The position numbers and the translations under genes were made by a program. The notes below the pieces were generated by a model. It was not told the origin of the DNA. It did no database searches and worked only from the letters and a program-made list of their open reading frames with translations. A stretch of DNA of 64,000 bases, taken from NCBI RefSeq assembly GCF_000467105.1, contig NZ_BATI01000014.1, forward strand, positions 1 to 64,000, written 5' to 3'. Shown here one piece after another: positions 16,801-23,215 of this stretch (its first letter is position 1; every line of letters starts with the position of its first letter). The DNA comes from Aquipseudomonas alcaligenes NBRC 14159 (lineage in GTDB: Bacteria > Pseudomonadota > Gammaproteobacteria > Pseudomonadales > Pseudomonadaceae).

Positions 16801-17222
16801 TGCTGCTCGTCGCCCAGGTTATGGGTGTCGATGCCGGCAGCCTTGGCGGCCTTCTCGGTATCGGCAAGCTCAGCATCCAGAGCATTGAGCTGGCGACGAG
16901 CACGGCCTGCAGCGCGTTCGGCATCCTTGAGCGACTGCTGCAGACCAGCAGCCTCAGGCTCCTTGTTGAGCGCCTCGCGCAGATCAACCACCTGCTGCTC
17001 AGCCTGGCTCAGATTCCGCTGCGCCAGGGCCACATCGCGCACGGTGCGCTCCAGAGCCTTGCCGAGCCCTTGCGCCCCCTTGGCATCATCAAGCGCCTGG
17101 CCAAGTCGAGCAGCCTCCTGAGATACGGCGTCTAGAGCCTCAGCCGAGGTCTTCGCCGCCGGAGACAGTTCGTCCTTGCCACGCAGGATGAACTGAATCA
17201 GGCGATCCTTGATACCAGCCAT
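13881..17222 (-). CDS. Tail tape measure protein
   Basis: 1113 aa, the longest coiled-coil protein of the phage. Residues 1-190 are charged heptad-type helices (DELSPAAKTSAEALDAVSQE, AERAAGRARRQLNALDAEL). A hydrophobic stretch follows around 195-235, then a tape-measure globular region (STPLEVKDVTEAFAVLKSYGLDP, about 265-400), a second hydrophobic zone near 500-540 and a long Gln/Glu/Ala-rich C-terminal half. This layout is typical of siphovirus tape measures; about 1100 residues implies a tail near 160 nm if the usual 1.5 Angstrom per residue holds. ATG 17222 follows GGAG in the third hairpin cassette. Confidence 0.92.
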   Translation of the reverse strand: MAGIKDRLIQFILRGKDELSPAAKTSAEALDAVSQEAARLGQALDDAKGAQGLGKALERTVRDVALAQRNLSQAEQQVVDLREALNKEPEAAGLQQSLKDAERAAGRARRQLNALDAELADTEKAAKAAGIDTHNLGDEQQRLAAQVTRAQQALAANNQELKEAQRAHAAAARSAAEHTSRVDAGRAGMTSGAKQVLGFAAAFVSLNAIMGLVQKGLNLVRDGIYAMLGTGDQYELLGKRMASLMGGIAQGEQATAWIKDFAKSTPLEVKDVTEAFAVLKSYGLDPMDGSLQAIVDKNEQLGGGMERLQSISSALGQAYAKQKLQTEEILQLVERGVPAWTLLEKVTGKNAAQLAELASKGKLGRDVIAGLIDEMGRSAEGAAADNMSTLTGLVSNLSDVWSDFLNRVAQSGALDYAKEQLRGVADYIDQMDKDGRLDRLATAISKAFEQGAEKVKELAKELLTVDFKKLTDDSSAWLSTFGEKIDETVGALKLMITPVRVVANVITGFISGVGTAFTAMIGASLSAMATAAKAIPDLIGGDKIVAGLESARDKVFGLSESLATQVKQDATDLWNTVAEAAESGADRQKEALEEVASSAAESGAGVQSGLKLGETAALSLNETLLNLVSSGKVGLADLAQAVDLIDAATAVQQLEGLRSALLSAYQAGAISQQEYAQGTTLLNGRIKELQGAASGAADGVSDLEEKLGDLKSVQAAISSAKTDVDINNIRTALRKLYNDGEITASQYNQALKETSERQKELKGAVQQGTKAQQEKNKADEDAIVTSEQLRRESGKRMEAERQAGDAAMQARRKGSEEAKRDMSAVEGFFGGVLTRAREPLAGLSKAALDAYDKLRGIKSADMELDTSSLEATARSLQKVNDQLAATDAALSNPLTSSLGKWAANMQRTSLQTQQAYLGQKASLQSLMDGYERGDITLAKFVSRAKGARSALGLLDDSDLSALESAIKSAEQQMEQLGQSTRSTLEGLQDELDGLEGRDAEIQRRRFAARQRDLQAQLAEAQASGDANAVSNASRALGVLRQIEAATEQNRVREEQKKRVEAEQKASPSQEQSSTPSKVIRLELGGKSVDVAVKSDAEETALLSILEDAALRSM

Positions 17223-17228
17223 TCATTT

Positions 17229-17262
17229 TCTCCGGGCAATAAAAAACCCGCCGAAGCGGGTT
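17229..17262 (-). terminator. Hairpin + T-run + ribosome-binding site cassette before the tape measure gene
   Basis: Minus strand: stem CCCGC / GCGGG with loop TTCGG, then TTTTTT, then ATTGCCCGGAGAAAATGA and ATG. This is the third copy of the motif. It would cut off the antirepressor transcript before the tape measure while leaving a ribosome-binding site for read-through transcripts. Confidence 0.75.
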
Positions 17263-17281
17263 CATCTGTGAGGGAAGCGGC

Positions 17282-18202
17282 CTAGGCCGCTGGCAAACCA
17301 GGCCGCATTGCAGCCCCCATGCGAGCGGCCACCGCCTGGAGAATCTCAGGCAAGAACTCAGTCGGCACGGTGAATGGGTCGCTCAACACACTAGCCAGGC
17401 GGGAGGGACTCACCAGCAGCGCACCAGGCGGGATTGGCTTGGCCTGGTAGGTACCACGCTCATCGAAGCTCACCAGCAGCCGCATATCCAGCAACTGCTC
17501 CAAGCCAAAGCGCTCAACCGGCGAGCCCGCAAGGGTCTGTGCGGTGGGGCCAGTCACTCGCTGCAGCCAAGCCTTGTACTCAGTGGCTACATCGGGCTTG
17601 CAGTAATCCGCCGCTCGGTCGGCACCAACCACGTCGATCATCCACAGCTCGCGAGTCCCGCGTTTCAGCTTGCGCTTGTGCCGCTCAGCCAAACTGCGGA
17701 CGAGGCGATCAGAGCTACCCAGTCCGAGCGCCGTGCTCAGGTTGCCAGCACTGAACCACATCTGCTCACCGTAGTGCGCGACCAGTACATTGCAGCCACG
17801 CAAACCGAGCTGCTCTATCGCTGGATCATCATTTACCTGTTGTGGCTGGGCATGGGCACGGCGCTCCATCTCTATGAAGTAGCGTCGAGCCTGCCGGCCT
17901 TGTTCGTTGTTCTCCACCATCGACAGCTCTTTGGCCATGTCGAGAGTGAGGTGGTATTCAGTGCTGCGCCGCCCGCCTTGGGGTTTTTCACTTTTCGGTG
18001 AAAAACTCATGAAGTCCTGATTTTCCTCAAAACCGTACTGGCTGATGCGCTGCTTGATCCAGTCCGAGAACTGCTTGCCGTTCTTCAGGAACACATGCAG
18101 CTCACGCCCATCGCACACTTGCGCGGGCAGCCCACCGATAACGCCATCAAACACGCGCACCAGCTGTTGCGCACCACCCTGCACCGCCGTAGTATTTCCC
18201 AT
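17282..18202 (-). CDS. AntA/AntB-type phage antirepressor
   Basis: 306 aa from ATG 18202, with AGAGG eight bases upstream. Residues 25-105 form an AntA/AntB domain: VCDGRELHVFLKNGKQFSDWIKQRI, YGFEENQDFM, GGRRSTEYHLTLDMAKELSMVENNEQGRQARRYFI. The C-terminal 170 residues, including CNVLVAHYGEQMWFSAGNLS, differ from KilAC and may bind the repressor target. Such proteins inactivate phage repressors in P22-like immI regions. It lies directly downstream of an Arc-like gene on the same transcript, inserted between the tail-tube and tape-measure genes. Confidence 0.88.
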   Translation of the reverse strand: MGNTTAVQGGAQQLVRVFDGVIGGLPAQVCDGRELHVFLKNGKQFSDWIKQRISQYGFEENQDFMSFSPKSEKPQGGRRSTEYHLTLDMAKELSMVENNEQGRQARRYFIEMERRAHAQPQQVNDDPAIEQLGLRGCNVLVAHYGEQMWFSAGNLSTALGLGSSDRLVRSLAERHKRKLKRGTRELWMIDVVGADRAADYCKPDVATEYKAWLQRVTGPTAQTLAGSPVERFGLEQLLDMRLLVSFDERGTYQAKPIPPGALLVSPSRLASVLSDPFTVPTEFLPEILQAVAARMGAAMRPGLPAA

Positions 18203-18264
18203 GTGAATCGCCTCTAAATGATTTACACCGAAGCCCTGGCCCGCTATGCCGGGGCTTCTTCTTT

Positions 18265-18435
18265 TCAGGCTACCGCCTGCTTTTCCTGGCTTTCCCGCCA
18301 CCGCAGACCATCCTCAATCAGCATCTCGATTTCGGTATTCAGGCTGTGCCGGTGCTTTCCTGCCTGATCCTCAACCCGCTCTCGAAGATCAGGTGCCAGG
18401 CGAAGCCCAAATGGATTGATGTCGCGTTTCTTCAT
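18265..18435 (-). CDS. Arc-like repressor of the ant operon
   Basis: 56-aa ribbon-helix-helix protein: INPFGLRLAPDL (strand), RERVEDQAGKHRHSLNTEI and EMLIEDGLRWRES (helices). ATG 18435 follows GGAGGGCTT, an excellent ribosome-binding site. It is the first gene after a strong minus-strand promoter and precedes the antirepressor by 62 bp. This matches the arc-ant operon of phage P22, where Arc represses its own promoter. Confidence 0.88.
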   Translation of the reverse strand: MKKRDINPFGLRLAPDLRERVEDQAGKHRHSLNTEIEMLIEDGLRWRESQEKQAVA

Positions 18436-18440
18436 AAGCC

Positions 18441-18520
18441 CTCCGTGAGTCACGGTGAAACTATATGCACGGTGACTCATTGTCGTCAACCCACCGTGAA
18501 GCTATGGTGACTCACCGTCA
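18441..18520. promoter_or_regulatory. Divergent promoter/operator region of the immI-like cassette
   Basis: Minus-strand promoter: TTGACG (18484-18489), 18-bp spacer, TATAGT (18460-18465). The spacer and flanks carry repeats: TGAGTCAC at 18445, and its complement GTGACTCA at 18472-18479 and 18506-18513; CACGGTGAAACTAT at 18451 and CACCGTGAAGCTAT at 18492 form a second repeat set. Repressor binding here would cover the -10 and spacer of the arc-ant promoter and the start region of the divergent gene. Confidence 0.75.
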
Positions 18521-18534
18521 CGAGGACACAGAAC

Positions 18535-19038
18535 TTGAGCAGAGACATCACCCCTTTTGCCCTGCGAATGCCCGCGGAATTACGCGGACAGATCGAAGAG
18601 GCTGCGAGCTCAAACAAGCGATCCCTTAACGCAGAAGTAGTGGCGCGACTGCAAGATAGCTTCGAGACATCAGCGACAGTCGCCGGCCGGGCTACTGTCC
18701 TTGAACTCAAGTCGCTGATGACGGAGGTATCTCTTATCAGCGCCCTGCTCTCCATGGTTCAACAGCAACCACAGAGCCAAGAGCGGGATGGATTATTGAA
18801 ACAGCTGGTTGAGCGGGTTGATGCCATGGGCGACATCCCGAAACTTTTCACCGAGCTGATGAAGGCCCTGCCACTCGAACAGCCAGACCAGCTTCAAGTT
18901 GAGCACTTCACCCTCGAAAAACGGGGCGATAAGCCATCAGCCACGGCAAAGCGGCCACTGCGCAAAACAAGCCGCCCTTTGGGGATGGACCAGGCCGAGT
19001 GGGAAGCACTGAAAGCGGCAGAGAACAAAGACAACTGA
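18535..19038 (+). CDS. Mnt-like ribbon-helix-helix repressor with extended C-terminus
   Basis: 167 aa. ITPFALRMPAELRGQIEEAASSN and KRSLNAEVVARLQDSF make an Arc/Mnt-type domain (residues 4-45). Residues 50-110 are helical and could give tetramers, as in Mnt; the last 50 residues are basic and disordered. No ATG is placed correctly, so translation probably starts at TTG 18535, behind CGAGGA. It diverges from the arc-ant operon, the position of mnt in P22. Base composition is less GC-rich than that of neighbouring structural genes. Confidence 0.82.
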   Translation: MSRDITPFALRMPAELRGQIEEAASSNKRSLNAEVVARLQDSFETSATVAGRATVLELKSLMTEVSLISALLSMVQQQPQSQERDGLLKQLVERVDAMGDIPKLFTELMKALPLEQPDQLQVEHFTLEKRGDKPSATAKRPLRKTSRPLGMDQAEWEALKAAENKDN

Positions 19039-19079
19039 CAGCCACAGGGAGGCAACCTCCCTAGCCAAGGACGGTGACG

Positions 19080-19697
19080 ATGCCTAACCCCGCCGATGTG
19101 ATCGCCAAGCTGCACATCCACTTCCAACGAGGAATGGACGAAGCAACGATGCGGGATGTCTCTGTCACTGACTTCACCCCACACTCAATCTCCGGGCACT
19201 GCCATCTCAGAGAGCAGTACCGCACTTTTCGGATATTCGACATTCGGCATTGCCATGACACTGCCACAGGGGAGGTGGTAGAGAATGACAACCTCCCGGC
19301 ATATCTGGACCGCCTGTACAAGAAGACCAGCAGGTACACACTCGACAGCCTGCTGAATCCTGATGCTCCTGTGCTCGACATCCTCGTCTTTATCGCCAAG
19401 GCAGACGGGAAAATGATGGCTCCCGAACGGGCGGTTATCGCCGCAGCCTGCAAGGCGTTCACACACGACCTGAGGATCACACAAGAGCAGGTAGACAATG
19501 TCCTGAGCCGCACGGCCACGCTGAGTCTGCACAGCTTCAAAGTCGCCGTTGGGCGGATCAATAAACTGGGTGATGAGACAGTCAAACGCAAGCTGTTGGC
19601 TGCAAGCCGAACGATTATTGCTACCCAGAAAAAGGTCACTCCGGGCGAGCAGGAAGCGCTGGACTATATGGCCCAGCGCTTCGCCAAGGCCGAGTAG
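19080..19697 (+). CDS. TerB-like protein with WYL-like N-terminal part
   Basis: 205 aa from ATG 19080 (AAGGA eight bases upstream). Residues 25-70 (HSISGHCHLREQYRTFRIFDIRHCHD) resemble the WYL ligand-binding fold found in defence regulators. Residues 95-150 (LDILVFIAKADGKMMAPERAVI ... LRITQEQVDNVL) match the acidic-helical TerB fold linked to tellurite resistance and stress or defence systems. It follows the Mnt-like gene on the plus strand and is AT-richer than surrounding tail genes. Its role is unknown; a cargo or superinfection function is possible (inference). Confidence 0.72.
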   Translation: MPNPADVIAKLHIHFQRGMDEATMRDVSVTDFTPHSISGHCHLREQYRTFRIFDIRHCHDTATGEVVENDNLPAYLDRLYKKTSRYTLDSLLNPDAPVLDILVFIAKADGKMMAPERAVIAAACKAFTHDLRITQEQVDNVLSRTATLSLHSFKVAVGRINKLGDETVKRKLLAASRTIIATQKKVTPGEQEALDYMAQRFAKAE

Positions 19698-19717
19698 GCC
19701 GTCCCTGGCCGCCGCTG

Positions 19718-20470
19718 TTATGCCGCCTTCAATTGGGTCAGCGTGCAGAACTTCGACAGGTCGGTGGCGGTCACCAGTGGGTCAGCCAGGATCTCGCAGG
19801 GGCCGTCCAGCTTGACGTAGTCCTGGCCCAGCACCGGGAACTCCTGCAGCATCCCGAACTTCGCGCGGTTCACCTTGAGGCTGAACGGCTCGCCCGACTG
19901 AGCGTCGTTCAGGCCAGCGATGAACAGTTCCAGCTCCACCTGGGAGCCGTTCAACATGTGTACTTCGCTGGTTGCCTTGCGGGTGTAGCTGGCCTTGATG
20001 CCGGCGGAGGTGATCGAGGTACCCGAAGTGACGATCACACCATGCGGACTCAGGATGTAATCAGTACCGGCCACCAGGTCAACGTCAGCAGCGGTCTTGA
20101 GCGTCGGCGGGACGCTCAGGTCAGGGATGTGCTTGAAGGGGATCAGCTCGCCTTCAATGCCCTCGCAGGAGATCACCTCATTCGCTACCGCTCCAGCGGC
20201 CACATCCTTGATGGTGGAACGAGTGACGCGTGCGATGTTGGTGCTGGTGAGGTCGTACATGCCGATACCGGAGGTGACATCGGTCACGCGCTCGCGCACG
20301 TTGCGATTACCGCCGCCACCCATGAAGTTGGGCAGCGCCTTGCGATCAGTCGCGTAGCGCAGGTTGAAAGAATCGCAGTTGCCGAACGGCAGCAGCGCAT
20401 CCTGGCTCTGGTAGGCGCGCCCCCAGATCACCCCTTCACCAATGAAGGAGCGGTCAACGATTTGAGACAT
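19718..20470 (-). CDS. Major tail (tube) protein
   Basis: 250 aa, beta-rich, with about the size and position of a siphovirus tail-tube subunit: after the tail-terminator-type genes and before the tape measure. It begins MSQIVDRSFIGEGVIWGRAY and contains YILSPHGVIVTSGTSITSAGIKASYT, MLNGSQVELELFIAG and KVNRAKFGMLQEFPVLG, strand patterns usual in tube proteins. GAGG precedes ATG 20470. The gene ends 20 bp from the convergent TerB-like gene, so the immunity cassette splits the normal tube-to-tape-measure order. Confidence 0.8.
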   Translation of the reverse strand: MSQIVDRSFIGEGVIWGRAYQSQDALLPFGNCDSFNLRYATDRKALPNFMGGGGNRNVRERVTDVTSGIGMYDLTSTNIARVTRSTIKDVAAGAVANEVISCEGIEGELIPFKHIPDLSVPPTLKTAADVDLVAGTDYILSPHGVIVTSGTSITSAGIKASYTRKATSEVHMLNGSQVELELFIAGLNDAQSGEPFSLKVNRAKFGMLQEFPVLGQDYVKLDGPCEILADPLVTATDLSKFCTLTQLKAA

Positions 20471-20529
20471 AGTGGAAATCCTCGAGGAGAAGAAGCGGGT
20501 CTGGAGCAGCTCGCACCGGGTGGCGCAGC

Positions 20530-20745
20530 TTACTCAGCGGGGGTGGTCGGTTTCGCAGCGGGCTTGGCAGAGGTTTTTTCCTCGGGCAACACTGCGGCCT
20601 TGATCTTCACGCCATGAGCAGCGGCAGCCGCACTGACGGTCTTATCGGAACAGCGCTCGGTCACTTCGTAGTCACCCGGCTGGTAGTGGAAGGTTTTCGC
20701 GCCCTCGCGGTAGTTGAAGGGCGCAGAGACTTTCAGCTTGGCCAT
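20530..20745 (-). CDS. Small phage structural-module protein
   Basis: 71 aa, start MAKLKVSAPFNYREG with a strong GGAGG ribosome-binding site. The N-terminal part is beta-like (KTFHYQPGDYEVTERCSDKTV) and the C-terminus is a Lys/Pro/Ala-rich tail. It lies between the tail-completion gene and the tube gene. Function not recognised. Confidence 0.65.
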   Translation of the reverse strand: MAKLKVSAPFNYREGAKTFHYQPGDYEVTERCSDKTVSAAAAAHGVKIKAAVLPEEKTSAKPAAKPTTPAE

Positions 20746-20756
20746 GGGGCCTCCTG

Positions 20757-21194
20757 TCAGTTGAATTGTTGGATGTAGGTGAGCTGCAGCGGCATGACGC
20801 GCACCGACCAGCGCCGACCCTCACCAGCCGGCAGCAGCGAGTCGGCGAGGAAGCCGCCGGTCACGAGGCCCTTGGCCGATAGCCCAGCCTTTGTGCCTGG
20901 CAGTGCCGTCTTGATGGCAAGCCGGCCGGCACGCAGGACTGGCCCGAAGTTGCGCGCGCGTGTGGCCAGCGCGATGTTGAGCGTCACCCGCTCCTTCACG
21001 CTCCCGCTGCCCGCTCGTTCCAACTCCTCGGTGTCCCCGGACTGGACAACGATCAGGGTGTCCGGCAGCTCGGCGTCATCGGCATCCAGCACACGCTGGA
21101 CGAAGTCCTCTTCAACCGAGGCGCCGAACACTGGCAGGGCACGAAGCTTGTTGAGCAGCTCGTCGATGAGCAGCGATTGAGTGTCGTCAGCCAT
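20757..21194 (-). CDS. Tail terminator/completion protein (gpU-like position)
   Basis: 145 aa starting MADDTQSLLIDELLNKLRALPVF, a helical start followed by beta strands (PDTLIVVQSGDTEELER, KERVTLNIALATRARNFG, WSVRVMPLQLTYIQQFN). This pattern and the gene order (capsid, head-tail joiner, this gene, tube) fit tail-terminator proteins that cap the tail tube. The identification rests on context and fold pattern rather than a specific motif. Confidence 0.6.
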   Translation of the reverse strand: MADDTQSLLIDELLNKLRALPVFGASVEEDFVQRVLDADDAELPDTLIVVQSGDTEELERAGSGSVKERVTLNIALATRARNFGPVLRAGRLAIKTALPGTKAGLSAKGLVTGGFLADSLLPAGEGRRWSVRVMPLQLTYIQQFN

Positions 21195-21195
21195 A

Positions 21196-21507
21196 TCAGG
21201 GCACCACGTAGAAGGTGATCAGCGAGCCATCGTCGGAATGGATGCCGTCGATCTGCCAGACGCCGTCTGCCATGCGGAAGGCGCCCTTGCGGTCATAGGG
21301 CTGCAGCAGGGCCTTCTGCACGCAGACGGTGCGAACCAGGGTGAGCGCATCAACGCGGTCTTCGCGAGCAACGTTGTGCTCAATGATCACCGGCACCGCT
21401 TGCGCCACTACCTCTCCCCCACGGGAGAGGTAGTCGACCAGCTCGTCACTGAGGCTCGCCATCACCTGGTCGTCGAGATCGTCGACCAAGTCGCCGAAGC
21501 CGACCAT
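21196..21507 (-). CDS. Head-tail joining protein (gpFII-like)
   Basis: 103 aa directly after the major capsid gene. The acidic N-terminus (GFGDLVDDLDDQVMASLSDE) and a compact beta region (WQIDGIHSDDGSLITFYVVP) resemble lambda gpFII-type neck proteins. It ends one base before the next gene, so the two are co-translated. Function inferred from position and size. Confidence 0.62.
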   Translation of the reverse strand: MVGFGDLVDDLDDQVMASLSDELVDYLSRGGEVVAQAVPVIIEHNVAREDRVDALTLVRTVCVQKALLQPYDRKGAFRMADGVWQIDGIHSDDGSLITFYVVP

Positions 21508-21509
21508 GG

Positions 21510-22508
21510 CTAGATGGTCAGCTCACGGACGGAGGCAGGGCGGGTGCACAGGTGCAGCGGGTTAGACTGCGCCTCGCCTTCCACACCCTTGCCGAACTTC
21601 ATCAGCTCCAGCTTGGAGTAGTACGGCATGCCCTCGGTGTTGACCGTCTCGATGTAGTCGGCCGGGGCGAAGGCGCTGATGAACAGCTCCGGCACGCCAG
21701 TCGGCACGACGAATGCGCGGTCAGCCGGCACGAAGGCCGTGCCTCCCAGCTGGCCCTTGTAGCGCTCCCAGGTGATGCCACCGAACTCGAACGGCTGGCG
21801 ACGGTCACCCAGCAGCTGGGCGGCGCGCTCCCAACCCAAGTAGGCCTCACGGACTTTCGGGTGACCGATCAGCTTCTTCCAGTACTCCTTGCCACAATAG
21901 GCATGAGCACCAGTGCTGGTAGTGGCACCCAAGGCGTCCTCTTGGGTATCCAGTACCTCGACGCACTTGGCACTCACGTCCGTGTCGTCGTTGCCCAGTT
22001 CCATGCTGAAGGCTTTCGGGCGCTTGATATCGAAGCGCTGGAAGATGTCGAACAGCACGCTTTGACCATCCGCATCCACTACCTTGCCCATGATCGCGCC
22101 GATGCGCTGGTATTCATGGGTGAGGTCGAGCTGGCGGCGCGCCTTCTCGATACGGCGAGCCACGTAGGCCTGAACCTGCATCAGCTCGGTGAGGCTACCG
22201 ACAGCGCGGATACCCTGAATCTCGTCGGCGAGGATCTTGAAGGTCTGCGGCAGGTGAACGGTGTTGAACGGGATCAGGCTGCGCTTGTCGCCGGTCACCG
22301 CCTGGCCAGCGCTACCGCGGGCGGCGGCCTTGACCAGGGCGAGGGTCATACCGTCCTTTTCGATCTGCACCACGGTGCCTGGTACGCCTTGCTCTTCGAA
22401 CAGGCCAGCTGCGGCGATCTGCCCCGGCAGCACGTGGTCTTCGTTGATGACGGCCAGCAGCGCGTCAACGCCGAATGCCTCGTCCTGAAAAATCGTAATC
22501 TCGGCCAT
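21510..22508 (-). CDS. Major capsid protein (lambda gpE-like)
   Basis: 332 aa of the lambda gpE family, the coat subunit of the icosahedral head. It begins MAEITIFQDEAFGVDALLAVIN and contains the family's PFNTVHLPQTFKILADEIQGIRA region, the ARRIEKARRQLDLTHEYQR helix and the C-terminal domain around GVPELFISAFAPADYIETVNT. It is preceded by the gpD-type decoration gene and followed by joining genes, as in lambda. A hairpin lies just upstream of its ribosome-binding site (TAGGAGCCC). Confidence 0.93.
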   Translation of the reverse strand: MAEITIFQDEAFGVDALLAVINEDHVLPGQIAAAGLFEEQGVPGTVVQIEKDGMTLALVKAAARGSAGQAVTGDKRSLIPFNTVHLPQTFKILADEIQGIRAVGSLTELMQVQAYVARRIEKARRQLDLTHEYQRIGAIMGKVVDADGQSVLFDIFQRFDIKRPKAFSMELGNDDTDVSAKCVEVLDTQEDALGATTSTGAHAYCGKEYWKKLIGHPKVREAYLGWERAAQLLGDRRQPFEFGGITWERYKGQLGGTAFVPADRAFVVPTGVPELFISAFAPADYIETVNTEGMPYYSKLELMKFGKGVEGEAQSNPLHLCTRPASVRELTI

Positions 22509-22528
22509 GTTGGGCTCCTAGAAATGCG

Positions 22529-22550
22529 AAGCCCCGCAGGTGCGGGGCTT
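22529..22550. terminator. Hairpin between decoration and capsid genes
   Basis: Perfect stem AAGCCCCGCA / TGCGGGGCTT. No clean T-run follows on the minus strand, so it may protect the capsid mRNA 5' end or attenuate rather than fully terminate. Confidence 0.6.
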
Positions 22551-22579
22551 GGGGTGTTAGTGGTTGCTACAGGTAGCGA

Positions 22580-23215
22580 TCAGGGGCGGATGATGATGCC
22601 TTTCGCGAGCAGGTCGGCGCGGCCATTGGGATCGAGACCGGTGAGCAGGCGCTCGATCACCTCGGCATCACGCATCACACCTACGGCGCGCACATCGTTC
22701 AGCGTGGCATCCACCGATGCGAACAGGATGCCGCTGGCGGCGCGCCGACCATCGTCGGTACCGTCATCGTCGTAGGCCACGTATTCGCCCAGGTTGGCCA
22801 GCACCGCCAGAGTGAAGCTGTCATCGACAGCGAAGTCGGTGGCACCGTCAGCCAGGGTGAAAGTCAACCCGCCGCCAGTGAACGCCTGGCCCACGGTGCC
22901 TTCGCCAACCAGCGCGCCGGTCGGGTCCACCAGTTCGAACTTGCCGCCGTTGGCCGAGGCCTCGGTGATGGTGAGGATGTAGTTGCCGGTGATGGCCATA
23001 CTGGTGACGGTCACCGAACCAATGGTGCCGTTGCCAGTGTTGCCGCCATCGGCGGTCGGGGTCAGGGCATTGGCGGCGGTGATCAGAGCGATCAGAGTGC
23101 CGGCCTTGAGGATGCCGGAGCCGGCGGCAATGACCACCTCCTCGCGGCTGCGGGTGCCGTTGGCCTCCGAAAGGAGGAACTCGCCGGCGTACACGCCTTC
23201 GGTTTTGATGGTCAT
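22580..23215 (-). CDS. Head decoration protein (gpD-like) with inserted beta domain
   Basis: 211 aa, about twice the length of lambda gpD (110 aa). Residues 1-45 (YAGEFLLSEANGTRSREEVVIAAGSG) and 140-211 (LGEYVAYDDDGTDDGRRAASGIL ... LLAKGIIIRP) match gpD. Between them sits a Gly/Thr-rich beta insert of about 90 residues (GNTGNGTIGSVTVTSM ... DDSFTLAV). The insert may project from the capsid surface. ATG 23215 overlaps the protease stop (ATGA). Confidence 0.88.
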   Translation of the reverse strand: MTIKTEGVYAGEFLLSEANGTRSREEVVIAAGSGILKAGTLIALITAANALTPTADGGNTGNGTIGSVTVTSMAITGNYILTITEASANGGKFELVDPTGALVGEGTVGQAFTGGGLTFTLADGATDFAVDDSFTLAVLANLGEYVAYDDDGTDDGRRAASGILFASVDATLNDVRAVGVMRDAEVIERLLTGLDPNGRADLLAKGIIIRP

